A DNA stretch of 64,000 nt from Microglena sp. YARC (Eukaryota > Chlorophyta > Chlorophyceae > Chlamydomonadales > Chlamydomonadaceae): the NCBI GenBank assembly GCA_022414725.1, contig CM039462.1, positions 2,531,024-2,595,023 on the forward strand, in the 5' to 3' direction. The translations under genes and the position numbers were made by a program. Every line of letters starts with the position of its first letter. Within the stretch, counting starts at the first letter, position 1. The notes under the pieces are model-generated. The model ran no database searches and was not told where the DNA came from. It was given only the letters and a program-made list of their open reading frames with translations. This document shows positions 59,908 to 64,000 of this stretch, in pieces.

Positions 59908-59915
59908 TATATATA
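59908..59915 (+). promoter_or_regulatory. TATA box of the AztD-like gene
   Basis: TATATATA within GCGCATATATATACTCC, 54 bases before the ATG at 59970. With transcription starting ~25-30 bases downstream, the 5' UTR would be very short. Confidence 0.5.
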
Positions 59916-59969
59916 CTCCAGTTGAAATCGGACGACACCACACTTAGGCGCTTCTCAATCACCGCCAAG

Positions 59970-62250
59970 ATGCAAGCCTGTCTCACGCGTATGCCACTCA
60001 GTGCCCTCGCGGCCCTTCTCCTGGGTAGCCTTCTCTCCTGCTCAGCGCAATATAATGTACCCACTGGGGAGTGGATGGTCGCGACGAGTCGGCTGATGAT
60101 CGCCGACAACAACCCCAACAACACCAACGTCGCGGTCGTGGAGCTCCCGTCGTTCACCCTATCCCACCGAGTGTCGGTGCCTGGGATCACTCAACAACTC
60201 GGCCTGACTGCTGATCACAAGAGCATGGCCGTCTTCCGCGCTCGCGGCGGCAATGACCAGCATGTACGTACGCCCCTGTGTAACATTTTTGCTGAGTGGG
60301 TTAGTAGGGGCTTGAGCTTGACGATTAGGGCGGGGAGCGCTTCCATGCATTGGGCACAGGATGGGCGTGTCTGAGTGTTTAAGTTTCTCGATTCCAAGCC
60401 GTCAATGCATCGGTAGTCCTGTGTTCCATGTTACATCCCCTCAAGTCCAATTGGAGTCCACCACTCTGCTTGAAAGCATGACATTTAAAAGCCCCCTTGT
60501 ACCTACCTACGGTCCGTACTCCCCTGCTTGTCCGTGCAGTACTCGTGATGATGATCATCAATTTTCAAATTCAAATTTCCCTCTAATCTATTCCCCTTCC
60601 AGTTCACCCAGCCAGTGCTCATGAAGTTGATGATGACCAAGTTAAATTCTAATTTCACTTCTATCTATTCCCCGTCCAGTTCATCCAGTACTAATGAAGT
60701 TGATGATGTCCAATTTTCAAATTATAATTAACCTTCTACCCGTTTCAAATTTGAAATTCAAATTTTCCATATGTATTTATTTCAAAATCAAATTTTCCTT
60801 CCCCCTTCCAGTTCATTAACTTCATGAGCACTGGACTTGTGACTATGAGTGGCGCTGTGACGACCAACTCCACTGTTGCCCCAGTTGTGGTGAGTTATAT
60901 TATGCATAGGGGCTATTATTATCCAGATATCCCATGTTGTTGGAAGTCTGGTTCTTAAGACTGGATCCTAATTTGATAAGGCAAGTTTGTCAGGCCACAG
61001 CAGAAACAACACTAACAGCCAGAGGCCGGTCAGTGGGTGCTGTTTTTTTGCCTAGCAAGCAGGGTTCAATGCAGAATGATTCATCGGGTAGATCATTATT
61101 ATTTGAAGTATGGATATTAATTATCTTGGGTAACACTATACACAGATTGTAAACATTCGGGAAAGGGCTCACGATTCAACTTGCGGTCACACATTTCGAA
61201 TTTGCGGTAGCTGCTATTTATTAGTTTCTGTCTGCGGTTGATAGGGAAATCTTAAGTTTGTTGCCCCTGTTAACTGCGGCTTGCGAAGATACCCAACATT
61301 TGTCTTACATTTCCGACATTTTCACAACTAGATGTGGATTCTGGGTAAGTAAGCAAGGGCGCACACAATGGCATCCTCATAATTCCCTAACATGGATTGG
61401 GTGATACTCCACTTATGCCCCGCACTCCCACCACCCCCGCCCACCCACCCTACCCCCGCCCTCGGACGTGACATGTCGCAGATGCCTGGTTACATGCGGC
61501 GCATGGCGATCACCAGGAGTATGTTCGCTGTCAACGGAAACGATGCTAGCATGGGGGCTGAAAACGGTGTGGAGCTGCTGTACCACCCAAGGTGGAAGAC
61601 TCATCTGCTGTATGTGAGTGAACAGGGGCAGGGTTCTGTTGTACTGCTGCTGTACCACCCAAGGTGGAAGACTCATCTGCTGTATGTGAGTGAACAGGGG
61701 CAGGGTTCTGTTGTACTGCTGCTGTACCATCCAAGGTGGAAGACTCATCTGCTGTATGTGAGTGAACAGGGGCAGGGTTGTGTTGTAGTGCTGCTGTACC
61801 ACCCAAGGTGGATGACTCATCTGCTGTATGTGAGTGAACAGGGGAAGGGTTCTGTTGAACTGCTTGGTTGGGCAAGTCCCTTTATCCTATTTGCTTGTAC
61901 TGCTGTTGTACTGCTCGGTTGGGCAAGTCCCTTCAGCATGTTTGCCCTGTACATAGACTGTAACATACATGCATCCGTACTGCTGCTGTACCACCCAAGG
62001 TGGAAGTGAGAGTATTTTCCTGGTAATCATTTGTGTACTGCCAAAGACGGCGAGCAGCTAAATTGCTGGCTGAGGCTATGTAACCAAGTTAAATTTCAAG
62101 TAAGTCAGTGAGCAAGGGAAGGGTTCTGTACGAATTGCAACAACACCTATAAGCTGAAATATTAAAAGCCCTCCACCCATCATTACCCTTTGCTCAATTC
62201 CAACCACTCAATCTGAGGCCCTGATCTCGGGTCTGACTGCAATCACGGAA

Positions 62251-62284
<34 letters not shown>

Positions 62285-63495
62285 ACGCACGCACACACAC
62301 ACACTCAAACTGCCTACCAGGCTTAAATCCTCAAACTAAACCCATACATGCACCCTGCACCCACCCCTGACCACTCAGGCTGAGACCCATGGCCTGGTGG
62401 CCACCTACAACGCCACAGAGGCAGCCATGTCTGGAGACTTCAGCTTCTCCAAGACCATGTACGTGCCCATTGGACATTACCACCTCGTCGTGGTCGACAA
62501 CTATATCTTTGCTGCTCACACTGGCACTGGCGAGGCCATCATGGTGGACCAGGAGGGTACAGTGGTGAACCGCTTCCCTTGCGCTCGCTGCCATGGCTCT
62601 GAGAAGTATGAGACTGAAGAGGTGCGTGACTGGGATGAAGATGGCGTGCACCAGCACCTGTATGGGCCAGCTACCACTAACATGGGACAGCTGCCACCAG
62701 GGATGAAGATGACGCAGATGTTCCCAGTGGGTGTTGTTGTTGGAGACGTTGGGGGTGGGGGGTGGGGAGGTAGGGTTTAACTAGACCGTGAACCATAAAT
62801 CCACACCACACACACAGCACGCCCATGATGGCTGACACACACATTCTCACAATACCTCAATGCCCCCTACACGCACCCAACACAGTGACCCCCTACACCC
62901 CACACAGTACCCCACACCTCACCTCACACAGTACCCCACTCTTCACCTCACACAGTGCCCCCCCATCCACCTCAAAGCACACATCCCTTTATGAGTATGT
63001 CTTTTGGCTGCAGCAGCAGCATGCTGGCACTGCCATTCTTCACATGGCTGCATCTTCCCCTCCACCCCCATCGCCGACCCACACATGTCAACATGTGTAA
63101 AGACACAAGAGTTTGACACATAAACCCTCTACCCTCCCCATTGTAGTACACAATCGTGCTGTTTGGTTGCATCGACAGTGTGCTGGCCGTAACTGTTCCC
63201 CATAGTCACACGGGTGAGGACAACCACACTGTAGAGGAACACCACCCCAGCGAGGACAATCACACTGGCGAGGAACACCACCCCAGCGAGGAAAACCACA
63301 CTAGGGAGGAACAACACCCCAGCGAGGAAAACCACACTAGGGAGGAACAACACCCCAGCGAGGAAAACCACACTAGTGAGGAGGATCACACTGGCCACGA
63401 CCATGACCGCCGTCTAGCGTCAACTAGCGACGTGACAGCCACGTACATCAACGCTTCCAACCCCAGGATTGGAGGTTTCACAGAAGGGGCCCCTG
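59970..63495 (+). CDS. Secreted AztD-like zinc-chaperone homologue with His/Glu repeats, partial
   Basis: Exons 59970-60263, 60812-60889, 61482-61613, 62379 to about 62726, and 63147-63495, all joining in phase (about 400 residues so far). The gene continues past the window. Residues 1-26 are a signal peptide (LSALAALLLGSLLSCSAQ). The mature part has blade-like strands (RLMIADNNPNNTNVAVVELP, then HFINFMSTGLV). Residues ~200-204 are GHYHL, ~236-243 are CARCHGSE, and ~285-299 include IVLFGCIDSVLAV. This order, with a Cys-x-x-(Cys/Leu)-His-Gly followed by a FGCxDxVL segment, resembles AztD, a bacterial periplasmic beta-propeller that hands zinc to an ABC transporter's binding protein. The family call is from recalled motif patterns. 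Residues ~302-362 hold five 12-mers (EENHTREEQHPS type) that could bind metal. It may act outside the cell or in a secretory compartment. Alternative: an unrelated secreted beta-propeller. Confidence 0.6.
60264..60811 (+). repeat. Intron 1 of AztD-like gene with two decoy acceptor copies
   Basis: The real acceptor CCCCCTTCCAG|TTCATTAACTTC is at 60812. Similar segments TTCCCCTTCCAGTTCACCC (~60592) and TTCCCCGTCCAGTTCATCC (~60667) precede it, each followed by (A)TGAAGTTGATGATG. They are diverged duplications of the acceptor region. Confidence 0.75.
60890..61481 (+). other. Intron 2 of AztD-like gene
   Basis: Donor GTGAGTT and acceptor GACATGTCGCAG. No repeats or ORFs of note. A CCACCCCCGCCCACCC stretch lies ~50 bases before the acceptor and serves as a pyrimidine-rich tract. 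Confidence 0.55.
61560..62010 (+). repeat. Tandem copies of exon 3/donor junction in AztD-like gene
   Basis: A ~72-bp unit (CTGCTGTACCACCCAAGGTGG, then AAGACTCATCTGCTGTAT|GTGAGTGAACAGG) occurs four times in a row, with a last partial copy near 61980. The first copy contains the end of exon 3 and its donor at 61614. The following copies also end in GTGAGTG, so alternative donors are available and the unit is open in frame. Confidence 0.85.
62254..62282. repeat. Poly-C tract in intron 3
   Basis: Nearly 30 consecutive C, followed by a (CA)n-rich stretch, ~95 bases before the exon 4 acceptor CCACTCAG. Confidence 0.95.
63225..63400 (+). repeat. Coding 36-bp repeat (His/Glu 12-mer)
   Basis: Five in-frame units of the form GAGGAAAACCACACTAGG plus GAGGAACAACACCCCAGC. 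Each supplies two or three His and several acidic residues. The unit is followed by HTGHDHDRR. Confidence 0.9.
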
Positions 63496-63790
63496 GTAAG
63501 TGTTCCTCAAGAGTAGGGCATGCGTTAGAGAGCAGTAAAGAAGGGCAGGGAACATGGCAAGGGCAGGGCGGGGATGAGCTGAGCATGGAATGCGTCAGAG
63601 AGCGATGAAGGGCAGGGAGAAAGGCAAGGGGCAGGGATGTGACGAGATGATTGGAGGCTTCGGAAAGTGCCCCTGGTAAGATCATATAGAGCAGGGCATG
63701 CATTAGAGAGCAATGAAGGGCAGGGATGTGACGAGATGATTGGAGGCTTCGGAAGGTGCCCCTGGTAAGATCATGAAGAGCAGGGCTTGC
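63480..63790 (+). repeat. Tandem copies of exon 5/donor junction
   Basis: GGATTGGAGGTTTCACAGAAG-GGGCCCCTG|GTAAG at the real donor (63496) is echoed at ~63650 and ~63737 by GATTGGAGGCTTCGGAAAG / GATTGGAGGCTTCGGAAGG plus TGCCCCTGGTAAG. The GCAGGGATGTGACGAGAT linkers make the period ~90 bp. Confidence 0.8.
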
Positions 63791-64000
63791 GTAAGAGAGC
63801 AATGAAGAGCAGGGATATGAAGGGTCCTGGTTAGTGTCCCTAAACCTTGGTTTCAGAACTTGACTTCTTCGCATGATATATACCCTGAACCCGGCTGAAC
63901 CGGTGATTTTTTTTGTTGGTCTTCCAAGTACAGGAATCTAACCAGAATTGTGTTCCAAGCACGCTAGGGGTACGTCCGGGCCCTACTAAGGGCCCCCACA
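63791..64000 (+). other. Intron continuing past the window edge
   Basis: No acceptor followed by a plausible coding frame is visible before 64000, so the rest of the AztD-like gene lies outside. Confidence 0.4.

Larger units (their letters stand above)
59302..59969. promoter_or_regulatory. Bidirectional intergenic region between ZIP and AztD-like genes
   Basis: Only ~670 bp separate the two start codons, which point away from each other. It contains a C-rich tract (59598-59662), an inverted-repeat cluster (59791-59833) and a TATA box close to the plus-strand gene. Shared regulation of the two genes is an inference from this layout. Confidence 0.55.

Overview
This window reads as nuclear DNA of a eukaryote, most likely a protist or alga. 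It has spliceosomal GT-AG introns, long low-complexity coding exons (CAG/Gln, Ala, Pro), tRNA-derived SINEs, LTR and non-LTR retrotransposons, and abundant minisatellites. I cannot name the species. There is a 1000-base run of N at 31705-32704, and the sequence to either side of it looks indel-rich.

Layout. 1-5.6 kb: repeats only, comprising several copies of a tRNA-derived SINE, a ~125-bp tandem repeat, and a ~48-bp CCTAACTAA-type satellite split by a 453-bp MITE with 8-bp target duplication. 5.6-16.3 kb: one very large three-exon plus-strand gene, about 2666 aa in my model, almost entirely disordered (Ala/Ser/Pro repeats, then a ~690-residue Gln-rich region). 16.3-18.6 kb: tandem repeats derived from the end of that gene, plus a dispersed repeat. 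18.6-25.2 kb: a degenerate minus-strand non-LTR retrotransposon (RNase H, zinc finger, nuclease-like C-terminus) split by a 4.7-kb LTR element carrying only Gag-protease. 25.2-31.7 kb: an inverted SINE pair, unassigned sequence, and long TG-rich then C/A-rich low-complexity DNA up to the gap. 32.7-49.4 kb: a tandem array of ~2.2-kb units, each being the reverse transcriptase/RNase H end of a copia-type pol gene on the minus strand.

49.4-64 kb holds the most interesting part, a divergent gene pair. On the minus strand is a multi-exon ZIP (SLC39-type) metal transporter with signal peptide, a ~460-residue Cys-containing ectodomain and His/Asp-rich loops. Its 3' end is cut off in coding sequence by the retrotransposon array. 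On the plus strand, starting ~670 bp away, is a secreted protein that resembles the bacterial periplasmic zinc chaperone AztD (beta-propeller) and carries five 12-residue His/Glu repeats. It runs off the right edge. The shared intergenic region has a TATA box and short palindromes. I infer a zinc-acquisition module: an extracellular zinc-binding protein beside a zinc importer.

Across all three genes the introns contain tandem copies of their own exon-intron junctions, so real splice sites sit beside decoy copies. Exon models were built by hand from splice consensus and phase agreement, without transcripts.
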